The notes below the pieces were generated by a model, which made no database searches, had not been told where the DNA came from, and saw only the letters and a list, made by a program, of their open reading frames with translations. 11,802 nt of DNA from Fidelibacterota bacterium (GTDB lineage: Bacteria; Fidelibacterota; Marinisomatia; Marinisomatales; TCS55): NCBI GenBank assembly GCA_002701875.1, contig NZWI01000059.1, forward strand, positions 1-11,802. The letters are read 5' to 3'. Positions within the stretch are counted from its first letter, which is position 1; each line of letters opens with the position of its first letter. The position numbers were made by a program, and so were the translations under genes. Shown here piece after piece: positions 1 to 6,654 of the stretch.

Positions 1-189
1 AACTACATAGAAACGAATATTGAATTGAACCCAAGCTGATCCTTCAGATTCTTCACCACATTCATATGTTGCTAATTTATCAGGGTTTGGGTTGTTGGGT
101 GCTACGAGTTTTTGGATAAGTAATGGTAAATAAACCAAGACAATTCCCATGAAAATAAAAATAAATATAGTTCCGAAGTCACGATACAT
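1..189 (-). CDS. nuoA: NADH-quinone oxidoreductase subunit A, N-terminal part (cut by left edge)
   Basis: Reading leftward from an ATG at 189-187 gives 63 codons without a stop, running off the window edge. One hydrophobic helix (about residues 7-29) is followed by a polar loop and then YECGEESEGSAWVQFNIRFY at about residues 42-61. This is the strongly conserved loop of NuoA/ND3, including the Cys and acidic residues that lie near the quinone channel of complex I. NuoA is a small inner-membrane subunit of about 115-130 residues, so roughly half is missing here. It is normally the first gene of the nuo operon, which fits a promoter candidate directly upstream. No Shine-Dalgarno sequence is well placed: an AGGA lies 12 bases before the start. 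The identification is firm from the loop motif. Confidence 0.93.
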   Translation of the reverse strand, partial: MYRDFGTIFIFIFMGIVLVYLPLLIQKLVAPNNPNPDKLATYECGEESEGSAWVQFNIRFYVV

Positions 190-215
190 ATGATTTTTTA
201 TTCCTGTACAGAGGA

Positions 216-247
216 CAAATTTAGATTATCCACTAAAGATTCGTCAA
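216..247 (-). promoter_or_regulatory. Candidate promoter for nuoA / nuo operon
   Basis: On the minus strand, TTGACG (247-242) is followed after 18 bases by TAAATTTG (223-216). This can be read as a sigma70-like -35/-10 pair with an 18-bp spacer, or as the Bacteroidota form TTG-N21-TAnnTTTG. Transcription would start near 208-210, leaving a leader of about 20 bases before the nuoA ATG. Found by eye; no transcript data. Confidence 0.5.
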
Positions 248-303
248 GGTAAACTTCATGAATTTTTAACTATTTTAGCCTTATCAGAATAAAGGAATCA
301 ATT

Positions 304-320
304 ATTGGTTGAAATCCAAT
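304..320. repeat. Short inverted repeat ATTGG-N7-CCAAT, possible operator
   Basis: Five-base arms ATTGG (304-308) and CCAAT (316-320) flank seven bases. The right arm also belongs to the palindrome CCAATTGG (316-323), which overlaps the -35 element proposed for the proline dehydrogenase gene. A regulator could bind here, for example to control proline catabolism, but arms this short are expected by chance in AT-rich DNA. Confidence 0.2.
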
Positions 321-349
321 TGGCGCTACTAACTAACAAATCATAAATT
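320..349 (+). promoter_or_regulatory. Candidate promoter for proline dehydrogenase gene
   Basis: TTGGCG (320-325) and TAAATT (344-349) are separated by 18 bases, the same layout as the minus-strand promoter candidate in this intergenic region. Transcription would begin near 356-358, only 1-3 bases before the ATG at 359, giving a nearly leaderless mRNA. A perfect TATAAT at 351-356 also exists. It has no -35 at the right distance and would start transcription inside the gene, so it was not preferred. Confidence 0.35.
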
Positions 350-358
350 CTATAATTC

Positions 359-1258
359 ATGTCATGGATTAATTCATCTATAGCAGTATTAATGCCTTAT
401 GTACCCAAATGGTTTGCCAGACCTTTTGCTAAACCATATGTCGCAGGTGAAAGTATTGAATCAGTAACGGAGATTGTTAGATCAATCAATCGTAATGGAT
501 TCTCAACAACTTTGGATATCTTAGGTGAACACATACATACACCAAGTGAAGCAAATAAGATTTTAGATCAATATATTGATCTTATTAAGAATATTTCCAG
601 TAAAAATCTAGACAGCACCATTTCAATAAAATTAACACATTTGGGTTTATCATTGGATCAGCAATTAACCAAGAAAAATTTTACTGAATTAGTAACAGTA
701 GCTAAAAACTATAACATTGGTATCACTATTGATATGGAGAATTCAACATATACAACAAAAACATTTAAATTTTTTAATAAGGGATTAGAAATCCATGAAG
801 ACGTTGGAACTGTAATTCAAGCCTACCTCCATCGAAGCCTTGATGATTTAAAAGAATTAGATTCATCAAAATTAAATCTACGTATCTGTAAAGGCATCTA
901 CAGTGAATCCCCAGAAATTGCAATCCAAGGTCGAAAAAAGATTAATGACAATTTTGTCAAACTAGCAGAAGCTCTATTATTAGGACAAGGTTATGCATGC
1001 CTTGCCACTCACGATCTTGAATTGATTGATCAACTTGAAGAGTTGATTAATAAATATAATATCTCTAAAGATCGCTTTGAATTTCAAGTTCTATTTGGAG
1101 TACCAATGGGTAATAGATTAGAATTATTAAAGGATAAAGGCTATAAAATCCGAATATATGTTCCCTTTGGTGAAGCCTGGTTTGATTATTCAATAAGAAG
1201 ACTCAAAGAAAATCCCAAAATTATTTCTTATATTTTGACTAATATTTTTAAAAAATAA
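359..1258 (+). CDS. Monofunctional proline dehydrogenase (FAD-dependent)
   Basis: Proline dehydrogenase oxidises L-proline to 1-pyrroline-5-carboxylate, passing electrons through FAD to the membrane quinone pool. The 299 residues match the short single-domain bacterial form (about 300 residues) and lack the P5C dehydrogenase half of PutA. Family blocks occur in order: YVAGE (27-31), TLDILGEH (51-58), SIKLTHLGL (89-97), IDMENS (124-129), QAYLHRS (154-160), RICKG (175-179), ATHD (216-219), EFQVLFG (241-247) and PFGEAWFDYSIRRLKENP (269-286). The last block carries the Y277-x2-R280-R281-x2-E284 pattern that holds the substrate carboxylate. It follows a divergent promoter region and precedes the transporter gene by 16 bp, so the two are probably co-transcribed. 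No P5C dehydrogenase gene is in view. There is no Shine-Dalgarno sequence. An alternative start at Met12 (392) would give a shorter N-terminus. Confidence 0.93.
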   Translation: MSWINSSIAVLMPYVPKWFARPFAKPYVAGESIESVTEIVRSINRNGFSTTLDILGEHIHTPSEANKILDQYIDLIKNISSKNLDSTISIKLTHLGLSLDQQLTKKNFTELVTVAKNYNIGITIDMENSTYTTKTFKFFNKGLEIHEDVGTVIQAYLHRSLDDLKELDSSKLNLRICKGIYSESPEIAIQGRKKINDNFVKLAEALLLGQGYACLATHDLELIDQLEELINKYNISKDRFEFQVLFGVPMGNRLELLKDKGYKIRIYVPFGEAWFDYSIRRLKENPKIISYILTNIFKK

Positions 1259-1274
1259 TTGATATTTAATATTA

Positions 1275-3035
1275 ATGAGTACTAGTTATAATAAATCATC
1301 ACGAATAATTTTTCCTTTAGTAATCCTCGCATCTATTGGTACAGTCTATGCAGGTGCAACTGGAGATTCAAAAGAAATTTCGATATTTCTATTAGCCACT
1401 GGGCTTTTAGGAGGCATGGGGATGTTCCTTTACGGAATGGAAATGATGAGTGAGGGCATGAAAATGACTGCTGGCAACAGCATGAGGTTGATTTTAGAGA
1501 AACTAACCTCAAATAAATTTCTTGCTCTTTCTGTGGGTGCCTTTGTTACCATGGTAATCCAAAGTAGCAGTGCAACAACTGTAATGTTGGTCAGTTTTGT
1601 AAACTCAGGTTTGCTCAATTTTACTCAAGCCCTTGGAGTGATTCTTGGTTCAAATATTGGGAGCACTGTTACTGCCCAAATTGTTGCGTTCAAGGTTACT
1701 GACTATGCTCTAATATTAATTGCTGCTGGTTCGCTGATGTGTCTTTTCTCAAAAAAAGAAACTGTGAAAAATTTAGGTTATGTGATTTTAGGGTTTGGTT
1801 TATTGTTTTATGGTATGAAGGTAATGTCAGATACAATGAAGCCCCTTCGAACCGACCCTACATTTAATAGTATCTTGACAAGTTTTGAGAACCCATTCTT
1901 AGGGATACTCGCTGGAGCAATATTTACTGCTTTAGTTCAAAGCAGTAGTGCTACAACTGGTATTGTCATCACCCTGGCAAGCGGAGGATCAATTACACTT
2001 GAGGCAGGAATCCCTTTAATTTTTGGTGCAAATATAGGAACTTGTGTAACTGCCCTTTTAGCTGGACTTAACGCTTCAAGGGACGCTAAACGAGTAGCCA
2101 TAGCACATGTGACTTTTAACGTAATAGGCGTTCTATTATTTTGTTTTTGGATACCTACTTTTTCTGAAATTGTAAGTCAAACCTCAAATAATATTCCTAG
2201 GCAAATAGCCAACGCTCATACTTTTTTTAATATATTAGCTTCTATAATATTCATTCCATTTACAGGCTATATTGCTAAAACTATTATTCATTACTTCCCT
2301 GATATAACTGAGGAAAGAGATATTGAGAAACCTGCTGTCTTACATCTAGATGAAAAATTATTAAATCAACCTGAAGCTGCAATTAATAATGCTCAAGCAG
2401 AAATAAGTGGAGTAGTAGGTCTGATGGAGCGTGTTGTGGGCACATTAGTTAGACCTTTTTTTAAGGATCAAGAGCAAACAGATATAGAAAATTCAGAATT
2501 AGACCTAAAAACTGGATTAAATCAACGCCTAGATAAAATTACATTTTTAAATGAAAAGATAACTGACTATCTATTAATAACGAGTAGAGGCGATCTCAAC
2601 TCCGATCAATCAAAAGAAGTGTTCTCTCTCGTATCTACTGTGAATTATCTGGAATCAATGAATAACATTATAAAACTTAGATTTGATGGACTTGTCAAAA
2701 GTAAAGAGAGTTCAGATGTAAACTTCTCTGAGGCGGGTCAACAAGAAATATTAGATTATCACACTAAATTGCTAAAGCAAGTGAAACGGTTAAATAAATT
2801 TTTTACCAAGTTTGATCGCGCAAATGCAGAGAAGATCATGACAAAAGGGCAAAAATATAAAGACATTGAAGAAAAGTACCGCCTTGAGCATTTCCAAAGA
2901 GTAAGTGGAGATGTCGCGGAGTCAGTCGCTACTCATCAAATTCACATGGAGCTTATGGATATACTTAAGCAAATGAATATCTTTATTGAATTAATTGCCT
3001 CAACTTTACTTTCGATAGAAGAAGTTCAAGCTTAG
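1275..3035 (+). CDS. Na/Pi-cotransporter family protein with C-terminal PhoU-like domain
   Basis: This 586-residue membrane protein resembles the NptA/YjbB group of Na+/phosphate cotransporter-like proteins. The N-terminal half (about 35-340) is hydrophobic and built from an inverted pair of repeats. Each repeat carries the hallmark QSSSATT (96-102 and 222-228), followed by GSNIGST (125-131) or GANIGTC (251-257). Paired AHVTFN/AHTFFN segments lie near 277 and 314. The first 26 residues look like a signal anchor or signal peptide ending at VYA-G. The C-terminal part (about 370-580) is soluble, helical and charged, resembling PhoU, which usually monitors or restrains phosphate flux. Family members import or export phosphate; the direction cannot be read from sequence. 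It lies 16 bp after the proline dehydrogenase gene and its stop codon is 2 bp from that of the convergent nadK. Confidence 0.9.
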   Translation: MSTSYNKSSRIIFPLVILASIGTVYAGATGDSKEISIFLLATGLLGGMGMFLYGMEMMSEGMKMTAGNSMRLILEKLTSNKFLALSVGAFVTMVIQSSSATTVMLVSFVNSGLLNFTQALGVILGSNIGSTVTAQIVAFKVTDYALILIAAGSLMCLFSKKETVKNLGYVILGFGLLFYGMKVMSDTMKPLRTDPTFNSILTSFENPFLGILAGAIFTALVQSSSATTGIVITLASGGSITLEAGIPLIFGANIGTCVTALLAGLNASRDAKRVAIAHVTFNVIGVLLFCFWIPTFSEIVSQTSNNIPRQIANAHTFFNILASIIFIPFTGYIAKTIIHYFPDITEERDIEKPAVLHLDEKLLNQPEAAINNAQAEISGVVGLMERVVGTLVRPFFKDQEQTDIENSELDLKTGLNQRLDKITFLNEKITDYLLITSRGDLNSDQSKEVFSLVSTVNYLESMNNIIKLRFDGLVKSKESSDVNFSEAGQQEILDYHTKLLKQVKRLNKFFTKFDRANAEKIMTKGQKYKDIEEKYRLEHFQRVSGDVAESVATHQIHMELMDILKQMNIFIELIASTLLSIEEVQA

Positions 3036-3037
3036 AT

Positions 3038-3925
3038 CTACCCTCTTTTCCCCCACCCCATCTTTAATCTTAAAGTTTGAAAATAATTTGAATCTTCAAA
3101 TGTTATCATCTTTATATCAAAAGATGATTTTTTTATCAGCACTCTAGATTTCGGGGATAAATATTCACTAACCTGACCATCCACAGCGAATGCTACTTTA
3201 TCATCATCTACAAATTTAATTTCAAGAATTTGATCATCAGGTAGAACTATTGGCCGTAAAGTTAAAGTATGAGGACTTAATGGCGTCACAACGATTGCTT
3301 TTAATTTAGGCATAACAATGGGGCCTCCAGCTGAAAGAGAATAAGCTGTTGATCCTGTGGGAGTTGAAAAAATCAAACCATCTGATTTGTACTTTGAAAT
3401 AAAATTATTATTAGCAAATAATTCCATTGTTATTAATCTTTGGGATTTTCCGCGATCAATTACAAAATCATTTAATGCATAAAATGTTTTAGGCATATTA
3501 CCATTATCAATTTCTGCTTTTAATACCATTCTATTCTGAATGAAAAAATCTCCTTGAGCTACTAAGTTAAGTCGATCAAACATATCATCCATGGTAACTT
3601 CTGCTAGAAAACCTAACTCACCTACATGTACTCCTAGAATAGGTGTTTTACGATTTCCAATTGCTCTAGCTGCCGATAAGATTGTTCCATCTCCCCCCAG
3701 AGTTAAAAGAAAATCTATTTTCAAAAAATCTTTAGCTGAATTAATGATGTTTACTTTTTTTTCAAAACCTTTTGGCAGATTAACCTTAATTCGAGTGGTA
3801 ATATAGGGTTCTATCTTTTTATCATTCGCCCATTCTAAGATAGGAATTAAATTATCCCAAAATTTATCTTTATCTGTGTTACCCCAAATCCCAAAAGCTC
3901 TAGGAGTTTGTTTATTTTTTGTCAT
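3038..3925 (-). CDS. nadK: NAD kinase
   Basis: NAD kinase phosphorylates the 2'-hydroxyl of the adenosine ribose of NAD+ to make NADP+, the only de novo route to NADP. The 295 residues match the family's usual 270-300. Visible motifs are the catalytic and nucleotide-binding GGDGT (77-81), GVHVGELGFLAEV (98-110), NDFVIDR (152-158), and the block SDGLIFSTPTGSTAYSLSAG (181-200) continuing into GGP, which binds NAD. A beta-rich C-terminal half follows, as expected. Its ATG overlaps the xseB stop codon by one base (TAATG), indicating translational coupling. It is the last gene of the minus-strand array, and no hairpin terminator is visible before it meets the convergent transporter gene. Confidence 0.96.
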   Translation of the reverse strand: MTKNKQTPRAFGIWGNTDKDKFWDNLIPILEWANDKKIEPYITTRIKVNLPKGFEKKVNIINSAKDFLKIDFLLTLGGDGTILSAARAIGNRKTPILGVHVGELGFLAEVTMDDMFDRLNLVAQGDFFIQNRMVLKAEIDNGNMPKTFYALNDFVIDRGKSQRLITMELFANNNFISKYKSDGLIFSTPTGSTAYSLSAGGPIVMPKLKAIVVTPLSPHTLTLRPIVLPDDQILEIKFVDDDKVAFAVDGQVSEYLSPKSRVLIKKSSFDIKMITFEDSNYFQTLRLKMGWGKRG

Positions 3926-4155
3926 TAGTCAACCGGATCCTCAACATCAGAACTAGAGTTCTTACTTTTTTTCAAAACTTCTATTCTCTGTTCTGCGTCA
4001 TCTAGGTGCTTACGCAGTTTTTCAGCTATTTTAACTCCTTTTTCATATAACTCGAGACTTTTCTCTAACGATGAATTTTCTTCCTCAAGTTGTGCGACTA
4101 TTTTTTCAAGTTCTTCCATCGCAGATTCAAATTTAAATGATTTTTCTTTAGTCAT
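3925..4155 (-). CDS. xseB: Exodeoxyribonuclease VII small subunit
   Basis: XseB is the small helical subunit that binds in several copies to XseA in exonuclease VII, which degrades single-stranded DNA from both ends to short oligonucleotides. The 76 residues have the family pattern: FESAMEELEKIVAQLE (9-24), then SLEKSLELYEKGVKIAE (about 29-45), a heptad-like helical pair, followed by AEQRIEVL and a polar, acidic tail. The gene begins 27 bp after the xseA stop and overlaps nadK by one base. The usual pairing with xseA supports the assignment. Confidence 0.95.
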   Translation of the reverse strand: MTKEKSFKFESAMEELEKIVAQLEEENSSLEKSLELYEKGVKIAEKLRKHLDDAEQRIEVLKKSKNSSSDVEDPVD

Positions 4156-4182
4156 ATTTTAGTCCCACTAATCTTTGAAGTA

Positions 4183-5388
4183 TCAAACAGGTAAACTTTG
4201 CTTTTTTTCAGCTTCCATTTCCCCTTTTCCTGTCTTTAGAACAAAAGACTCTCCAACTTTTAAATCATCTTCTTTTCTAACAATTTGCCCTTCTCTTTTA
4301 AATGCAATACTATAGCCTCTTTCAAGAACATGAACGGGATTAAGAGCATTAATTTCTTTTACCAGTCCTTCAATATTAGTCTTTTTAATTGAAATTATAT
4401 GTTTTAGGGATAATGACAGTCTGTGACCAAGTTTTTTTTCTACTTCACGATGTCGTTCTATAATTGTATTAGGTCGCTGGAATTCGTGACGATCTGATAA
4501 ACGATCCAATGATTGCCATTGAAGTTTTAATTGCAAATCAATAAGATTATAAAGTTGATCTAAATTTTTAGAAATAATTTTGTTTAACTCAGAAAAACTT
4601 GGCGCAGCAATTTCTGCTGCTGCAGATGGAGTTGGAGCTCTTACATCAGAGACCATATCGCTAATTGTAACATCAGTCTCATGCCCAACTGCAGATATTA
4701 TAGGAGTTTTACAACGACTCATTGCTCTTGCTAATAATTCATCATTAAAGGGCCATAGGTCTTCGATTGAGCCTCCTCCGCGCCCTATTATAATTATATC
4801 AATTGATTTTATTCTATCTAATTCTATAATTCCATTCACTATATCTCTAGCAGCTTCTTCTCCTTGTACCACTGCAGGACGTAACACCAATTCAATATAG
4901 GGTGCGCGCCTTTGGAAAATATTTACCATGTCACTTATTGCCGCCCCTGATTGCGAAGTAACAATACCAACCTTTCCTGGATATTTAGGAAGAGGTTTTT
5001 TAATAGATAGGTCAAAAAGTCCTTCACTTTGAAGTTGTTTTTTTAATGCTTCAAACGCAAGAAATAATGTGCCAAGCCCTGCGGGATCCATAGTTTCCGC
5101 GATTAATTGATATTGACCCCTCACCTCGTATACGGCAATCTTACCTTGAAGTAAAACATCCATCCCATCTTCAGGCTTAAATTGAATATTTTGATTCATT
5201 CCTCTAAACATAACGCATCGAAGTTCTGCAGTTTTATCTTTTAGTGTGAAATACATATGACCAGACGTATGATGCTTAAAATTTGATATTTCACCTTTAA
5301 CCGATACTACTGAAAATTCTGGCTCAAGTAGATTTTTTATTTTTGATGTGAGCTCAGAAACAGAAAATGATTTCTGGAGAACAGTCAT
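4183..5388 (-). CDS. xseA: Exodeoxyribonuclease VII large subunit
   Basis: XseA is the catalytic subunit of exonuclease VII. The 401 residues show an N-terminal OB-fold for single-stranded DNA binding (about 6-100, with SVKGEISNFKHHTSGHMYFT at 29-48) and the catalytic domain with TSQSGAAISD (144-153), GRGGGSIEDLWPFNDE (202-217), AVGHETDVTISD (233-244) and RAPTPSAAAEIA (250-261). A long helical region (about 265-350) for XseB binding follows, then a C-terminal segment with ERGYSIAF. Length is slightly short of the 440-450 typical in E. coli, within the family range. Its ATG overlaps the stop of the upstream S1/P1-type gene by four bases (ATGA), so the two are probably translationally coupled. 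Confidence 0.96.
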   Translation of the reverse strand: MTVLQKSFSVSELTSKIKNLLEPEFSVVSVKGEISNFKHHTSGHMYFTLKDKTAELRCVMFRGMNQNIQFKPEDGMDVLLQGKIAVYEVRGQYQLIAETMDPAGLGTLFLAFEALKKQLQSEGLFDLSIKKPLPKYPGKVGIVTSQSGAAISDMVNIFQRRAPYIELVLRPAVVQGEEAARDIVNGIIELDRIKSIDIIIIGRGGGSIEDLWPFNDELLARAMSRCKTPIISAVGHETDVTISDMVSDVRAPTPSAAAEIAAPSFSELNKIISKNLDQLYNLIDLQLKLQWQSLDRLSDRHEFQRPNTIIERHREVEKKLGHRLSLSLKHIISIKKTNIEGLVKEINALNPVHVLERGYSIAFKREGQIVRKEDDLKVGESFVLKTGKGEMEAEKKQSLPV

Positions 5389-6245
5389 TTTAGATTAGGG
5401 CTTCCTGCTTGTTCCCAACAATAATTCCAAAGAGAAGCTATGCGCATCACAGCTCTACCCATACGATCTTTAAGCAAATCTCCAGTCTCATTATATAAAA
5501 CATCTAAATATGGTTTTTCGAAACTTAAAGCATCATAGGAATTAAGCATCTTCGCTTGTTCCCTTGTTAATAACTTTCTTGCCTTAGTATCTGCTTCCAA
5601 GATAAGGTGATGTAGTTTAAAAGATTCTTTAACTATTTTCATTGAGAATTCCCAAGGGTCATCTATCTCTTCTATCTCTCCAACTGGTTTAATCTTTTTA
5701 ATATATTCATTGACTAAACTTCGTTCCCACCTTTTATGAATGCCATCATTTCCAGAGAATTGACCGTTATAATTAATTACAGTATGAAGCGGCATATGTA
5801 GGTCTGAAATATAATGACCTAAAGCACTCATATTATAAACTGCTTCATCCAATCGATTTTTTTTTAATAAATCAATTATCCGATCACAAGTTTGATTTAT
5901 GGTCCAGGGTGCAATTCCGTATTTGCGAACTTTCTCTTCACCATATAAAGATATTAAATCTTCATATTTTTTAGGAATATTAGTAAAAGGATATTTATCA
6001 TAGTAGTCCGCATCTATAAAATGTCGATGATATTCTTCACTATCTATATTCTTATTATAGTCAGGTGCAACCGCATACCATTTGAGCGGAGCAGAGTTGT
6101 TCTTAAGAAATTGACCTAATGAGCCTTTTAGCTGTCTTGAAGCAGAATAATTTATTCGACGATGAGCATCATAGCCCCATGCTTCAACAAAAGTTGGTAA
6201 GACAAAGGGCAATATTATAAACCATAGTTTTAAGGCCCATTTCAT
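5385..6245 (-). CDS. Secreted S1/P1-type nuclease / zinc-dependent phospholipase C family protein
   Basis: The 286-residue protein starts with a signal peptide (1-22) whose predicted cleavage at VEA|WG would expose Trp23. In S1/P1 nucleases and zinc phospholipase C the mature N-terminal Trp is itself a metal ligand. Candidate ligands for the three-zinc cluster are W23, H28, D62, H75 (or H73), H144, D148, H154, H170 and E174, in motifs GHYISDLHMPLH (143-154) and GNDGIHKRWE (165-174). The W1/H6 spacing resembles P1 nuclease, while Glu in the last position resembles phospholipase C. Substrate may be single-stranded nucleic acid, 3'-nucleotides or phospholipid; sequence alone does not decide. It probably acts in the periplasm or outside the cell. 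It overlaps xseA by four bases and follows the small basic gene by 11 bp. Confidence 0.85.
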   Translation of the reverse strand: MKWALKLWFIILPFVLPTFVEAWGYDAHRRINYSASRQLKGSLGQFLKNNSAPLKWYAVAPDYNKNIDSEEYHRHFIDADYYDKYPFTNIPKKYEDLISLYGEEKVRKYGIAPWTINQTCDRIIDLLKKNRLDEAVYNMSALGHYISDLHMPLHTVINYNGQFSGNDGIHKRWERSLVNEYIKKIKPVGEIEEIDDPWEFSMKIVKESFKLHHLILEADTKARKLLTREQAKMLNSYDALSFEKPYLDVLYNETGDLLKDRMGRAVMRIASLWNYCWEQAGSPNLK

Positions 6246-6256
6246 GATTGGCTAAT

Positions 6257-6352
6257 CTACACTTTTTTCTTTTTATGTCGGTTGGCGCGTAAGCGTTTTT
6301 TACGCTTATGAGTATTCATCTTACGCCTTTTTCGTTTTTTACCGCAGGGCAT
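6257..6352 (-). CDS. Very small basic AURKAIP1/COX24-domain protein, probable ribosomal component
   Basis: This 31-codon ORF begins MPCGKKRKRRKMNTHKRKKR and continues LRANRHKKKKV. About two thirds of its residues are Lys, Arg or His. The pattern MPCGKKRKR-x-K-x-x-THKRKKRLR-x-NRHKKK is that of tiny proteins annotated as AURKAIP1/COX24 domain-containing in Bacteroidota and relatives. These are related to the mitochondrial small-subunit protein mS38, so binding to rRNA is the likely role (family knowledge; inferred here). It lies 9 bp after the HU stop and 11 bp before the S1/P1-type gene on the same strand. GAGGT sits three bases before the ATG, a clear Shine-Dalgarno match in a window where most genes lack one. 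Many gene callers miss it because of its length. Confidence 0.88.
   Translation of the reverse strand: MPCGKKRKRRKMNTHKRKKRLRANRHKKKKV
6290..6308 (-). other. Perfect 7-bp hairpin inside the small basic gene
   Basis: TAAGCGT (6290-6296) and ACGCTTA (6302-6308) are exact reverse complements around a five-base loop, in codons for K-R-K-K-R-L of the 31-residue protein. In the mRNA the loop is A-rich and no U-run follows on the minus strand, so this is not a standard terminator. It may be a codon-composition by-product of a repeated Lys-Arg peptide or a small regulatory or stability structure. Confidence 0.35.
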
Positions 6353-6355
6353 TTT

Positions 6356-6360
6356 ACCTC
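6356..6360 (-). promoter_or_regulatory. Shine-Dalgarno sequence of the small basic gene
   Basis: GAGGT on the minus strand is complementary to ACCTC in the usual 16S rRNA tail and lies three bases before the ATG at 6352-6350. It decides the start of the 31-codon gene and is one of only two good Shine-Dalgarno matches noticed in the window. Confidence 0.6.
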
Positions 6361-6361
6361 A

Positions 6362-6649
6362 TTATTTTGAAAGTTTATTGTTTACATGTGAACGCATATA
6401 CTTTGCAGGTTTAAAGATTGGGACATTGCGTTCTGGTAGGAAAATTGTTTCTCCTGTCCCTGGATTACGAGCCTTTTTTGGCATCCTATGTTTTACGCCA
6501 AATGTTCCAAAACCACGAAGCTCTACTCGCTCATTGCGCCCCAAAGACTCAATGATAGTTGACATTACTCCATTCATCACTGCTTCCGTTTCAACCTTTG
6601 TTAATCCAGTAGCTTCAGATACAATATTCACTATATTTTGTTTAGTCAT
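6362..6649 (-). CDS. HU/IHF-family DNA-binding protein
   Basis: The 95-residue protein has the full HU/IHF fold. It starts MTKQNIVNIVSEATGLTK, followed by a dimerising helix and VELRGFGTFGV (42-52). The DNA-inserting arm ARNPGTGE (60-67) has the conserved Pro63 that kinks DNA, and PIFKPAKYMR (77-86) closes the fold. It works as a dimer that bends DNA and compacts the nucleoid. Sequence does not separate HU from IHF subunits with certainty. It begins five bp after the sppA stop with GGAG eight bases before the ATG, and is followed nine bp later by the small basic gene, consistent with co-transcription. Confidence 0.95.
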   Translation of the reverse strand: MTKQNIVNIVSEATGLTKVETEAVMNGVMSTIIESLGRNERVELRGFGTFGVKHRMPKKARNPGTGETIFLPERNVPIFKPAKYMRSHVNNKLSK

Positions 6650-6654
6650 AGTGT

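Noticed and set aside
351..356. Perfect TATAAT just before the proline dehydrogenase ATG
   Set aside because: No -35 element lies 16-18 bp upstream, and transcription would begin inside the coding sequence; the TTGGCG-N18-TAAATT pair fits better, although the two may overlap in function.
1430..1618. 62-codon minus-strand ORF inside the transporter gene
   Set aside because: It is antisense to the conserved QSSSATT repeat region, has no recognisable motif and no start signal; a shadow of the real gene.
4580..4900. 106-codon plus-strand ORF inside xseA
   Set aside because: It lies opposite the conserved GRGGGS and GHETD blocks of xseA; its low-complexity Ile/Ser/Ala sequence is a complement effect.
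6290..6308. Hairpin 6290-6308 as a rho-independent terminator
   Set aside because: The stem lies in coding sequence, has only a moderate G+C content, and is not followed by a U-run in the minus-strand transcript; the genes on either side look co-transcribed.
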